Shown piece after piece: positions 16,641 through 27,436 of a stretch of DNA of 64,000 bases. This stretch comes from Glaciihabitans sp. (GTDB taxonomy: Bacteria > Actinomycetota > Actinomycetes > Actinomycetales > Microbacteriaceae). The stretch's first letter is position 1. Each line of letters begins with the position of its first letter. The translations under genes were made by a program, and so were the position numbers. Location: positions 62,001 to 126,000 of the forward strand of contig JAODBD010000006.1 in NCBI GenBank assembly GCA_025463785.1, given 5' to 3'. Below the pieces are notes generated by a model. It was given only the letters and a program-made list of their open reading frames with translations, was not told where the DNA came from and did no database searches.

Positions 16641-17639
16641 TTACTCGCTCTTGGCGGCTGTCGATGCCTTCGCGTTGGCCTCGTACGACGTGTTCGTCGA
16701 CTCGAAGAAGTTCACCAGTTCGAGAGTGTCGTTGGCCGCAGCCATCCACTTTGCCGGGTTGGTTACCTTGTAGTGCGCCTCGAACCCGAGCTCCTCGAGA
16801 CGGCGGTCGGCCAGGTACTTCACGTACTGGTTGATGTAGTTCGAGTTGAGTCCGAGGATGCCGCCCGGGAGGAGGTCGCGGTTGTATTCCTCCTCCATCT
16901 CCACGGCATCCAGAATCATCTGGCGAATCTCTTCCGCAAATTCGGCGGTCTGAAGGTCGGGGTTCTCGTCGAGCACCGTGAGAATCAGGTTGATGCCGAA
17001 CTTGAGGTGCAGCGACTCGTCGCGAACGACCCAGTCCATGAGCGACCCGAAATTGCGCAGCAGGTTTCGCTGGCGGAATGACAGCGCCACCATGAAGCCC
17101 GAATAGAACCAGACGCCCTCGAGAATGACGTTGTAGGCAACCAGGTTGCGCACGAAATCTTTCTTGCCCTCGGTGGTCGTGATGTCGAGAGTCTGCTCCG
17201 TCATGCGACGGATGTACTTCATCTCGAACTCTTCCTTACGAGCCATCGACGGGATGTCGACGTGCGCGTTGTAGGCTTCGTCACGATTAATCGGGAAGGT
17301 TTCGAGCACATACTCGAAGCTCATGCAGTGGTTGGCCTCTTCCCACATCTGCTTTGCGAGATACAGGCTGCACTCGGCCGCACTGACGTACGGGTAGACG
17401 CCGAACGCCAGAGCCTTGTTGACCAGCAGTTCATTCGGGTTGAAGTAGCTCATCAGGAAGGTGACCGCGTGACGCTCCTCGTCGGTCATCTTCTTGAAAT
17501 CGGCGATGTCTTCGCCGAGCTGGATCTCGTTCGGGAACCAGGTGTTGGCGACCGCCTGGTCGTAGAGGTCCATTGCCCACTTGTACTTGATGGGCTTAAG
17601 CAGCAGGCCTTCCTGCAGACCGGTTCCTAAGATGCCCAT
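16641..17639 (-). CDS. nrdB: Ribonucleotide reductase beta subunit, class Ic-like (Phe at radical-Tyr site)
   Basis: R2 subunit, 332 aa, that assembles the dimetal oxidant used by NrdA to make dNTPs. Metal ligands are Glu70, Glu101, His104, Glu174, Glu208 and His211. The position four after His104, normally the radical Tyr, is Phe108. From memory, each of these sits at a constant offset of 19 from the Chlamydia trachomatis R2c residues (E89, E120, H123, F127, E193, E227, H230), so a Mn/Fe class Ic cofactor is expected. The ATG at 17639 overlaps the stop of a 21-codon ORF (TAATG). Internal signatures RDESLHLKFG and NVILEGVWFYSG are intact. Confidence 0.95.
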   Translation of the reverse strand: MGILGTGLQEGLLLKPIKYKWAMDLYDQAVANTWFPNEIQLGEDIADFKKMTDEERHAVTFLMSYFNPNELLVNKALAFGVYPYVSAAECSLYLAKQMWEEANHCMSFEYVLETFPINRDEAYNAHVDIPSMARKEEFEMKYIRRMTEQTLDITTTEGKKDFVRNLVAYNVILEGVWFYSGFMVALSFRQRNLLRNFGSLMDWVVRDESLHLKFGINLILTVLDENPDLQTAEFAEEIRQMILDAVEMEEEYNRDLLPGGILGLNSNYINQYVKYLADRRLEELGFEAHYKVTNPAKWMAAANDTLELVNFFESTNTSYEANAKASTAAKSE

Positions 17640-17704
17640 TACTGGCACGCCTCGCATTGCAGGTCGTCCATGGGATCAACAGGGACGTAATATTCGTCGT
17701 CCAT
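17639..17704 (-). CDS. 21-aa ORF carrying a C-terminal QCEACQ tail, between nrdA and nrdB
   Basis: Starts with ATG overlapping the nrdA stop (TGATG) and ends with TAA overlapping the nrdB ATG (TAATG). The peptide is acidic (MDDEYY..., ...PMDDL) and ends in QCEACQ. Class I R1 proteins normally end in a flexible acidic tail with a Cys-x-x-Cys pair that re-reduces the active-site disulfide, and the annotated NrdA here ends without any such pair. The peptide therefore looks like a detached R1 redox tail made by termination-reinitiation. No slippery heptamer is seen at the junction, so frameshift fusion is less likely. A sequencing error is the main alternative. Confidence 0.7.
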   Translation of the reverse strand: MDDEYYVPVDPMDDLQCEACQ

Positions 17705-20175
17705 CACGCATCCGCCTTCGGTGCGAGTCCGCCGAAGCCGAAGCCCTTGCGCGGGCCGGCCGGCTCGGTCGGCACCTCGGTCACGGTTGGGGCAGTAGCA
17801 GTCGCGGCGCCAAAGCCTGTGCGTGCACCGGCTCCGACGTCTTCCGACTTGTTGACCTTGACGGTCGACTGCTCGGCCTGATGGCGCGGCTTCATGTGCA
17901 GGTAGTAGGTGGTCTTGACACCCTTCTCCCACGCGGCGAAGTAGATGTCCATCATGTCGCCGAGGTCACGCGTCTCGAGGTACATATTGCGGCTGATGGC
18001 CTGGTCGATCCACTTCTGCGCGCGAGCGGCGACCTCGAGGAACGCGTACGGCGAGAGCTGGAAGCTCGTCTTGTAGGTCGCCTTCACCTCGTCGGGAATG
18101 GCAGCGATGCCCTGGATGTCGCCCTGGCTCCGCAGGATCGACTCCTTGGTGGCATCCCAGATGCCTCGCTTCTGAAGCTCGGCGACCAGGTTGCGGTTGA
18201 CCTCGAGGAACTTGCCGTTGGAGGTGGAGCGGCTGAAGATCTGCGAGAACTGTGGGTCGAAACCGGGCGTCGTGCCCGCGACGAGACCGATGGATGCCGT
18301 GGGCGCGATGGCCATGAGCGTCGCGTTTCGCATGCCCCCCTTGACCTTTGCCCGAAGGGCATCCCAGTCGAGACGGGTCTTGCGGTTGACCTTGATCTCG
18401 ATCCCTCGGTCGGCCTCGGTGAGCGCGATCGTGTCGATCGGAACCATACCCTTCGACCAGCCGGAGCCCTCGAAGTTCGGGTACGACCCGCGCTCGACGG
18501 CGAGGTTCGCGCTCTCGTCGATCGCGGCGTACGAGACGTGCTCCATGATCTCGTCGATCAGGTCGTACGCCTCTTCGCTCTCGTAACTGAAGCCCAGCTT
18601 CTCGACGATGTCGGTGAAGCCCATGACGCCAAGCCCGACGGCGCGGTTCTGGTGATTGGAGAAATCGGCCTCCTTCACGGAGGAGCGCGTGATGTCGATC
18701 AGGTTATCGAGCTGGCGCACAGCCAGCCGGGCGCTGCCTTCGATCTTGCCGAAGTCGAGCTTGCCCGCATCGTCGAGGTGCTGCGAGAGGTTAATCGAAA
18801 CCAGGTTGCAGACCGAAACGTTGTCGACATCCTGAGGCAGCGTGATCTCGGTGCAGAGATTGGAGAGATGGATCGTGCCTGTGTTGTTGTTGAGCGCACG
18901 GTTGTTGATCGTGTCTTTCCAGGTGAGCCACGGGTGGCTGGAGGTCTGGAGTGAAATCAGGATCGACTTGAACTGCTCGCGCGCGCCGATCTTCTTGAAC
19001 AGGCGCATCTGGCCGGCTTCGGCCTTGGCAACGTACTCGTTGTAGCGCACGCTGAAGGCGGCACCGTAAAGCTCATTGAGGTCTGTCACTTCGAGCGGGT
19101 CGAAGAGGTACCAGTCGTCATCGTTCTGGACGCGCTTCATGAACTCATCGCTGATCCAGACGGCCGTGTTGGCCGTACGGGTGCGCCGATACGGGTCGCC
19201 CGAGTTCTGCCGAAGGTCGAGGAACTCGGGGAAGTCGAGGTGCCAGTTCTCCATGTAGAAGCACAGTGCGCCGAACTTCTTGCCGCCGCGGCTGACCGCG
19301 CGAAGAATCGAGTCGATGGTGTGCATGAACGGGATAGGCCCGGTCGAGGTGGTGTTGTTGGAACGGATGGGCGAGCCCTGTGCACGCAGCTTGGTGACCG
19401 AAAGTCCGATGCCACCGGTGCCCTTGGTGAGCCACATGACATCGCGCGTGGTTTTCGCGATGTGCTCCATGTCATCCTGCATTTCCATGACGAAGCAGTT
19501 GGCGAGTTGCGGGTAAATCGTGCCAGCGTTAACCAGGGTCGAGCCCGCCGCGAGGTATTCCAACTTCGACATCTTGGAATAGAACGTGATGGCGTGCGCG
19601 GTCGGATCCGCCTCGTTGAGCGAGAGGCCCATCGCGATGCGCATCCAGAAGTACTGCGGCACCTCGAGGGCATCGCCGTTGCGGCCCTTGATGCCGTAAC
19701 GGTTGTTGAGCGTGACCAGACCGATGTACTTGAGCAACTGGTCGTTGACCGGCTCGAGAGCATTGGCGAGAACGTCCAGGTCGAACAGTTCGGTGAGGCG
19801 GGTGTCGAGCAGACCCTCGTCTACGCCACGCTTGATGTTGGTTGCGAAGTGCTCTTTGTGCAGCTTCTTCAGGTCGGCATCGGTCTCATAGTCGCCGAGC
19901 ACGCGCTTGTAGATCGTCTTCAGCAGGAGGCGAGCAGCCACGATGTCGAACGCGGGATCATCTTTGACGTTCTGCAGCGCGACCTGGATGACCGCCTCAT
20001 CCAGCTGTTGAGTTGTGATGCCATCGAACAGGGTGAGCTCAAGTTCGGACGCGATCTGGGTGACCCAGGTGATGTTCTCGTCAAGACCGGCACTGGCATG
20101 CTCGATCGCGAGATTGATCTTGTTCGCGTCGTACGGCTCACGCTGGCCGTTGCGCTTGACGACGGTTATACCCAC
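17704..20175 (-). CDS. nrdA: Ribonucleotide reductase alpha subunit (class I, large subunit)
   Basis: R1 catalytic subunit, 823 aa, reducing ribonucleoside diphosphates. Residues 1-90 are an ATP-cone (VVKRNGQREPYDANKI). Active-site residues are visible: Cys227 (LANCF), Asn439, Cys441 and Glu443 (NLCTE), and Cys456 (VCNLVSINL). The C-terminus is a Gly/Ala/Pro linker with two GFGF-like repeats and stops at KADA without the usual CxxC. The start is GTG with SD AGGAG 7 nt upstream. Upstream lie two NrdR boxes. The gene is chained to the 21-codon ORF and nrdB by 1-nt overlaps. Confidence 0.95.
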   Translation of the reverse strand: MGITVVKRNGQREPYDANKINLAIEHASAGLDENITWVTQIASELELTLFDGITTQQLDEAVIQVALQNVKDDPAFDIVAARLLLKTIYKRVLGDYETDADLKKLHKEHFATNIKRGVDEGLLDTRLTELFDLDVLANALEPVNDQLLKYIGLVTLNNRYGIKGRNGDALEVPQYFWMRIAMGLSLNEADPTAHAITFYSKMSKLEYLAAGSTLVNAGTIYPQLANCFVMEMQDDMEHIAKTTRDVMWLTKGTGGIGLSVTKLRAQGSPIRSNNTTSTGPIPFMHTIDSILRAVSRGGKKFGALCFYMENWHLDFPEFLDLRQNSGDPYRRTRTANTAVWISDEFMKRVQNDDDWYLFDPLEVTDLNELYGAAFSVRYNEYVAKAEAGQMRLFKKIGAREQFKSILISLQTSSHPWLTWKDTINNRALNNNTGTIHLSNLCTEITLPQDVDNVSVCNLVSINLSQHLDDAGKLDFGKIEGSARLAVRQLDNLIDITRSSVKEADFSNHQNRAVGLGVMGFTDIVEKLGFSYESEEAYDLIDEIMEHVSYAAIDESANLAVERGSYPNFEGSGWSKGMVPIDTIALTEADRGIEIKVNRKTRLDWDALRAKVKGGMRNATLMAIAPTASIGLVAGTTPGFDPQFSQIFSRSTSNGKFLEVNRNLVAELQKRGIWDATKESILRSQGDIQGIAAIPDEVKATYKTSFQLSPYAFLEVAARAQKWIDQAISRNMYLETRDLGDMMDIYFAAWEKGVKTTYYLHMKPRHQAEQSTVKVNKSEDVGAGARTGFGAATATAPTVTEVPTEPAGPRKGFGFGGLAPKADA

Positions 20176-20296
20176 GAAATACTCCTCTTAACCAGCGCGA
20201 CCCCACCGAAAGTGGAACGCCACTGCATTCCCACGGTTAAACGCGGAAATGCCCCTATTTATTGCCTAAACTCGCCACCCCCAGCCGGGCGCTTGA

Positions 20297-20345
20297 TCAC
20301 TATATATCGGGGCACCGGTACTGCGGCAACCACTAGATATAGTGG
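20297..20345. promoter_or_regulatory. Pair of NrdR boxes upstream of nrdA
   Basis: Box 1 (about 20297-20312) contains CACTATATAT. Box 2 (20330-20345) has arms CCACTA and TAGTGG around GATA. The CACTA cores start 33 bp apart, three helical turns, matching the spacing required for cooperative NrdR binding. They lie 120-180 nt upstream of the nrdA start codon, the expected place for repression by ATP/dATP-loaded NrdR. The nrdR gene itself is not in the window. Confidence 0.8.
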
Positions 20346-20471
20346 GCGTGTCGTCCACAGATGTGCATAAGTTCGCCGACTTTTGCACAGGCTGTTAGCG
20401 ACTGAAGGACAGGCTATGCGCTGCCCCCGACACCGGGATAGGCCTCTCCCGCGTCGATAGACTGACCCCTT

Positions 20472-21701
20472 GTGAGCAGTAGCTACGGTGGCCTTCTTCG
20501 GACTCCGGGGGTCGCCCGGATCATCGCCGCGCAACTCACCGCCCGACTCCCGAACGGCATGCTGTCGCTTGCGTACCTGCTTCGGGTCCAGCAGGTCACG
20601 GGTTCATATGGCGCCGCAGGCCTCGTGCTCGCGGCAACGAGTGTCGGCCAGGCGATCGCGGGGCCCCTCACGAGCAGGTGGATGGGCCGGTGGGGGATGC
20701 GACCCGTCCTCATCCTGACCGCTGCCATTTGCGCGGTCACCATCTTCACCATCGCGTTCGTCGAGATGCCCGTCTACCTCTACATGATCGTCGGGTTCGT
20801 TGGCGGCCTGACCACTCCCCCGGTGCAGCCCGCCGTGCGCACCATCTACCCGAAGATGGTGACGTCGGCACAGCTCACGCGCCTGTTCGCTCTGGATGCC
20901 TCCGCCCAGGAAATCATCTGGATCGCCGGCCCCGTGGTAATCACGTTCGTCTCCATCCAGATCTCAACCGTGCTCGGGGTCATTGTTCCCGGAGTGCTCC
21001 TGGTTGTGGGTGGCCTCTGGTTCGTGCTCTCGCCCGAAGTCGGCAAGGTACGAATTCCGCGCAGCCGACGGTCGCTCGGCGCCGTACTGGGTAAGAGGCC
21101 GGTGATCCTCGCGACGCTGGTCGGACTGCTCCTGATCGGCGCCTGTGCCGCTACCGAGGCATCCGTCGTCGCGGTGTTCGGCCGTAACGGTCCGCAGGCG
21201 GGAATCGTGCTTGCCATCTGGTCGATCGGGTCGCTGGCCGGAGGGCTCGCTCTCGGCCACATCCCGGTCGGACCATGGGCGCTCGCCCGCCGGATGGTCA
21301 TCGTCGCGATCGGCATCACCCTCGCGACCTTCACGCTCGGCAACCTCTGGGGACTGTCGTTCTGGGCCCTGTCGCTCGCGCTCCTGATCTCGGGGCTTGG
21401 CATTGCGCCGGCCCTCGGCGTGATGTCGGCGATCGTTGCGTCAAGCGTTCGTTTCAGCGAAACGGCGGAAGCCTATGGCTGGGTTGGCACCGGCCAGCTC
21501 ATCGGCGCTGCCGCCGGGTCCGCGGTTGCCGGGGTCTTCATCGACCAGAGCGGAGCGTTCGGCGGATTCGTCGTTGCGGGCGTCCTTGCCATCTTCGGGG
21601 CTCTCTTTGCCATTGCTTTTCACCGCTGGCATCCCGATCTACGGGGCCGCGACTCGAGCCCGATCCCCGACACGGAACCACTGCCGGTACAGCCCAGCTA
21701 A
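20472..21701 (+). CDS. MFS transporter
   Basis: Major facilitator superfamily membrane protein, 409 aa, about 12 segments. N-terminal AQLTARLPNGMLSLAYLLRV and VLAATSVGQAIAGPLTSRWMGRWG (loop 2-3) are typical of small-molecule exporters. Start GTG at 20472. It is divergent from nrdA and convergent with the UvrA2-like gene. Substrate cannot be read; drug efflux is the default expectation for this group. Confidence 0.83.
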   Translation: MSSSYGGLLRTPGVARIIAAQLTARLPNGMLSLAYLLRVQQVTGSYGAAGLVLAATSVGQAIAGPLTSRWMGRWGMRPVLILTAAICAVTIFTIAFVEMPVYLYMIVGFVGGLTTPPVQPAVRTIYPKMVTSAQLTRLFALDASAQEIIWIAGPVVITFVSIQISTVLGVIVPGVLLVVGGLWFVLSPEVGKVRIPRSRRSLGAVLGKRPVILATLVGLLLIGACAATEASVVAVFGRNGPQAGIVLAIWSIGSLAGGLALGHIPVGPWALARRMVIVAIGITLATFTLGNLWGLSFWALSLALLISGLGIAPALGVMSAIVASSVRFSETAEAYGWVGTGQLIGAAAGSAVAGVFIDQSGAFGGFVVAGVLAIFGALFAIAFHRWHPDLRGRDSSPIPDTEPLPVQPS

Positions 21702-21750
21702 CGGAAGAACCGATTTCGACGCCGGATGTGCCGCTGCGCGTGCGTCGCGG

Positions 21751-24156
<2,406 letters not shown>

Positions 24157-24246
24157 CGTGTCTCCAACTGATCTGCGGGATGTTAGGCGGAGCTTCGCTC
24201 AATCTAATCAGCTTCCAACAGATGCCCGTGGTGGTCAGGTCGGGAG

Positions 24247-24603
24247 CTATCTCATGGTGACGATGAGTGTGCGGAGTGGTTCGAGGCGGGCTGGCAGGGT
24301 GGCGGTCAGGCTCGAGGCGACTCCGACCTCGTCAAGGCTCGCAACAAGATGAACGACGGCGGCATCGAAGTGCCCGTCGTTGAGATTGAGGCCGTCATGG
24401 GCTGCCCGCATATCGCGCCCGACGTACAGGTCGGGGCCGCCGAGCGCGGCAATCACGAACGCACGCGAGTGGCGACGGACGTCGTCGAGGTTGACCCCTT
24501 CGAAGGCCCAGGAGAGCGAGTCGTCCGCGAGCAGGCGATCGACAAAGAGAGTGATCCCGCGGCCAACCGCCGCCGCGTCGGGGCCACCGGCAAGCGCGGT
24601 CAT
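24247..24603 (-). CDS. Truncated hemoglobin, group I-like
   Basis: 2-on-2 globin, 118 aa from the ATG at 24603, which has SD AAGGA just before it and fits the usual length; longer starts (GTG 24690, ATG 24669) lack an SD. Seen are Phe34 (CD1 region, SWAFEGVN), RAFVIAALGGPDLYVGRDM, and the proximal heme ligand His69 in RAAHDGLN. It would bind O2 or NO in the cytoplasm. It is divergent from the ArsR gene and might share its operator. No partner reductase is adjacent. Confidence 0.82.
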   Translation of the reverse strand: MTALAGGPDAAAVGRGITLFVDRLLADDSLSWAFEGVNLDDVRRHSRAFVIAALGGPDLYVGRDMRAAHDGLNLNDGHFDAAVVHLVASLDEVGVASSLTATLPARLEPLRTLIVTMR

Positions 24604-24680
24604 GACGTCCTTGCGTGTATGCAGCTCGGCTAGGTCCAAGCGTCCCCCCGATCCTACGCGCCCCCGCATTGGGGGCTCGT

Positions 24681-24716
24681 AATAAACCACTTGTTTATTT
24701 ATCCATATGGTTTATT
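24681..24716. promoter_or_regulatory. Perfect inverted repeat in AT-rich promoter (candidate ArsR operator)
   Basis: AATAAACCA (24681-24689) and TGGTTTATT (24708-24716) are exact inverted copies with 18 nt between. The segment is strikingly A/T-rich for this genome. It overlaps a possible promoter for the ArsR gene (TTGTTT, 16 nt, TATTAT) whose start point would fall at or near the ATG at 24725, consistent with a leaderless mRNA. Autorepression by the ArsR protein is inferred. Confidence 0.65.
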
Positions 24717-24724
24717 ATTGCCGT

Positions 24725-25072
24725 ATGGCATCAGACGAACTCAGCAGAACCTTCGCGGCACTCGCTGACCCAACCAGACGGGCAATCCTCGCTCGGCTAT
24801 CCGCTGGTGAGGCTAGCGTCGGCGACATCGCGTTGCCCTTCGCGATGAGTCTTCCCGCAGTTTCGAAGCACCTCCAGGTACTCGAAAGGGCCGGGCTCAT
24901 CTCGCGTGGTCGAGCAGCCCAATGGCGACCGGCCACGCTTCGCGCGCAACCGCTCGCGCAGGCATCCGACTGGATCGAAGATTATCGACGCTTTTGGGAA
25001 CGAAGCTTTGACGCCCTCGATCAACACCTCGCAGATCTACAAAACCCCGTAACGAAAGAGGAAAAGAAATGA
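24725..25072 (+). CDS. ArsR-family transcriptional regulator
   Basis: Winged-helix repressor, 115 aa. Seen: FAALADPTRRAILARLSAGE and the recognition helix MSLPAVSKHLQVLERAGLI. There is no metal-binding ELCVCDL motif, so it is the non-metal type commonly paired with SRPBCC proteins. The ATG at 24725 has no SD and may be leaderless. The stop overlaps the next start (ATGA). Confidence 0.9.
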   Translation: MASDELSRTFAALADPTRRAILARLSAGEASVGDIALPFAMSLPAVSKHLQVLERAGLISRGRAAQWRPATLRAQPLAQASDWIEDYRRFWERSFDALDQHLADLQNPVTKEEKK

Positions 25073-25506
25073 CTGAAACAGAGGGATTAACCATCACCCG
25101 GGTATTCAAGGCGCCTCGCGAACTCGTATTCGACGCCTGGACCAACCCGCAACACTTTGCCCGATGGTTCGGCGGCAAGGACGTCGACATCCCGATTGAT
25201 ACGGTGTCGATGGATGTCCGCCCCGGCGGATCGTGGAAGGCCACCATGGTGCTCCCCGACGGCGGCCACCAGATCCACTGGCTCGGCGAATACGTCGAGG
25301 TCGACCCGCCGGAGCGCCTCGTCCTCACTCTGAGCGATGGCCCGGAGGATCGCGAGGTCGTCACCGTTGTCCTCGCCGAAGTCGAAGGCGGCACCCAAAT
25401 GGTGTGTCACCAGGGCGGCGGTCACCTCACCGCAGAACAGTACGAGCAGGCGAAGGCGGGTTACCAAACGTTCTTCGACGCGCTCGCGGAGCTTGTGGAG
25501 GCCTAG
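25069..25506 (+). CDS. SRPBCC/AHSA1-domain protein
   Basis: Small-ligand-binding fold protein, 145 aa, with the family opening LTITRVFKAPRELVFDAWTNPQHFARWFG and a C-terminal YEQAKAGYQTFFDALAELVE helix. It is coupled to the upstream ArsR regulator by ATGA, an arrangement very common in actinobacteria. The ligand is not known. Its stop overlaps the stop of the convergent flavin reductase within CTAG. Confidence 0.88.
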   Translation: MTETEGLTITRVFKAPRELVFDAWTNPQHFARWFGGKDVDIPIDTVSMDVRPGGSWKATMVLPDGGHQIHWLGEYVEVDPPERLVLTLSDGPEDREVVTVVLAEVEGGTQMVCHQGGGHLTAEQYEQAKAGYQTFFDALAELVEA

Positions 25507-26078
25507 CCCTGGTTGGTGTTCGCTCGCAGCGGCGTCAGCACCTGTGCGAGGGTATCGATCTCATCCAGTTCACGAACGAGGATTGACGACTCCCTCTCTT
25601 TCGGCTCGAACACGCCATCGACGACCTGAAGTCCACCGAATGTGAGCTCGACGTTCGCCCCGACGCGCACGAGGCCGAGGGCGCCTGTGACCGGCATGAG
25701 AGCGGCAACTCCGCGGGTGCCCGACGAGACTCCTCCGTAGCTGACGAACCCGAGCGGCTTACGCCACCACTCGACGTTCAGAAAGTCGATCGCGTTCTTG
25801 AGCGCCGGCGAGTAGCTGTAGTTGTACTCGGGCGTCACGAAGACAAAGGCCTCGGCGGCGGCGACGCGTTCGCTCCAGGCCTTCGTGTGATCCAGCGTGT
25901 ATTGCTGAAACCGTGGGAGCGTCGGTTCATCCATGAACGGGAGGGCGAGTTCGGCAAGGTCAACGAAGTCGATCTCAAACTTGCCCGTCTTCTCGGCCTC
26001 GCCCCGCACCCACTCGGCGATCGGGAGCCCAACTCGGCCGGGACGCACACTGCCGACGACGATCATTAGCTTGGTCAC
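25503..26078 (-). CDS. NADPH-dependent FMN reductase
   Basis: Flavodoxin-like reductase, about 191 aa. Seen: MIVVGSVRPGRVG (FMN phosphate loop), VFVTPEYNYSYSPALKNAIDFLNVEWWRKPLGFVSYGG, characteristic of the YieF/ChrR and azoreductase-like group. I chose GTG at 26078; ATG 26066 or 26096 are alternatives and none has a strong SD. Likely quinone or flavin reduction under oxidative stress. Confidence 0.85.
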   Translation of the reverse strand: MTKLMIVVGSVRPGRVGLPIAEWVRGEAEKTGKFEIDFVDLAELALPFMDEPTLPRFQQYTLDHTKAWSERVAAAEAFVFVTPEYNYSYSPALKNAIDFLNVEWWRKPLGFVSYGGVSSGTRGVAALMPVTGALGLVRVGANVELTFGGLQVVDGVFEPKERESSILVRELDEIDTLAQVLTPLRANTNQG

Positions 26079-26133
26079 AATTCCATATAACAGCATGAGT
26101 CGGCGCCCATTCCCTCGCGAGCCTTCGCAGCCG

Positions 26134-27429
26134 TCAGCCTTCGAGGATCAGGCCACCCGGCCCCGGGTCGGAGGTCGGGATGTCGCCGTTGTCGACATCC
26201 TCGGGATCGGGCAGTCGCGAAACGAATCGATAGAAGATGAGACCGGCCAGAAGCGAGGCACCCCCGCCCAGCAGAAACGGCAGGGTCAGATCGATTCGCC
26301 CAAGCAGGCCGCCGATGAGAGAGCCGAGCGGCATTGATCCCCAGAGCAGGGTGCGCCAGGTTCCATGGACTCGGCCCAGCAATCGGCCAGGGATCACACT
26401 CTGTCGCAGCGACATGACCAGGACGTTCCAAACGAGGACGGCAGCAGACGACAGGAAGAAACCGAAGGCCGAGACCCAGACGTTGGGCACGGCGCCAACC
26501 AGAATGATCGCCAGACAGGAGACGACGTTCATGATCGCCATCGCGCGACCGGCGCCGAGCCACCTCTTGAACCGGGATGCCGAGAGGCTGCCGACGATGC
26601 CGCCGGCCGCGCCGCTCAGCATGAAGACTCCGAATAGGGCAGGGGGCAGCCCATCCGTCTTGACGAGGAACAGCACAATCCCGGCGGTCGCGGCCGAGAA
26701 GCAGACCCCGGTGAACGTGCTGAAGAACCACAGCGTGCGCAGCATCCTGCTCGCCATGATGAAGTGGTACCCGTCGACGAACTGGCGATACCAGCGCGTG
26801 CGTGGTTCGGTGGTCGGGGTGGTGAACTGCTTGCCGGATGCAGCCTTCGGAAGCAGCAGCGCGAGAACAACGGCGAGCGCGTAGAACCCGATGTTGGTTC
26901 CGAGCGGAATCAGGACGGCGATGGCGAACAGCAGCGATGTGAACGGTGCCGCGATGAAGTTCTGGAGGACCGCCTCGGCCGCCTCGATGCGCGAATTCGC
27001 TGACGGCAACAGACTCTTCTGAACCAGGCTGGGCACCATTGCACGAATGGAACCGTCGTATACGGTTTCGCACGCCCCGTCGACGAAGATCACCACGTAG
27101 AGCGCCACGATGGTGAGCGAGTTCGTTGCGTAGAGAACGACGAGGGCCGTGGCGAGAACCACCCGCACCCCGTTCGCCAGGCCAAGGGCGAGCCGCCTGT
27201 CGATACGGTCGACAAGGATGCCTGCCGGAATCGCGAAGAACAGCCAGGGCAGGAGGGCGAGCGCGGCAATCAGCGAGATCAGCAGAGGGTCGGTGGTGAG
27301 GCGAACGGCCAGCAGCGGCGCAGCCGTTCGAATGACTCCGTCGCCCAGGTTCGTTGCGAGGTTTGACACGAACAGGTTGTGGAATGCTGCACCCAGTTTG
27401 GCCGGCGCCTTTGCCGAGCTGGCTGTCAT
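26134..27429 (-). CDS. MFS transporter
   Basis: 12-segment exporter-like MFS protein, 431 aa. Seen: NLATNLGDGVIRTAAPLLAVRL, PAGILVDRIDRRLAL (loop 2-3) and RLLGRVHGTWRTLLWG (loop 10-11), as in enterobactin-exporter/MFS_3 type proteins. The ATG at 27429 lies 7 nt after the aldo/keto reductase stop, so the two are an operon. Longer frames upstream overlap that gene. Substrate unknown. Confidence 0.85.
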   Translation of the reverse strand: MTASSAKAPAKLGAAFHNLFVSNLATNLGDGVIRTAAPLLAVRLTTDPLLISLIAALALLPWLFFAIPAGILVDRIDRRLALGLANGVRVVLATALVVLYATNSLTIVALYVVIFVDGACETVYDGSIRAMVPSLVQKSLLPSANSRIEAAEAVLQNFIAAPFTSLLFAIAVLIPLGTNIGFYALAVVLALLLPKAASGKQFTTPTTEPRTRWYRQFVDGYHFIMASRMLRTLWFFSTFTGVCFSAATAGIVLFLVKTDGLPPALFGVFMLSGAAGGIVGSLSASRFKRWLGAGRAMAIMNVVSCLAIILVGAVPNVWVSAFGFFLSSAAVLVWNVLVMSLRQSVIPGRLLGRVHGTWRTLLWGSMPLGSLIGGLLGRIDLTLPFLLGGGASLLAGLIFYRFVSRLPDPEDVDNGDIPTSDPGPGGLILEG

Positions 27430-27436
27430 CCGTTGG

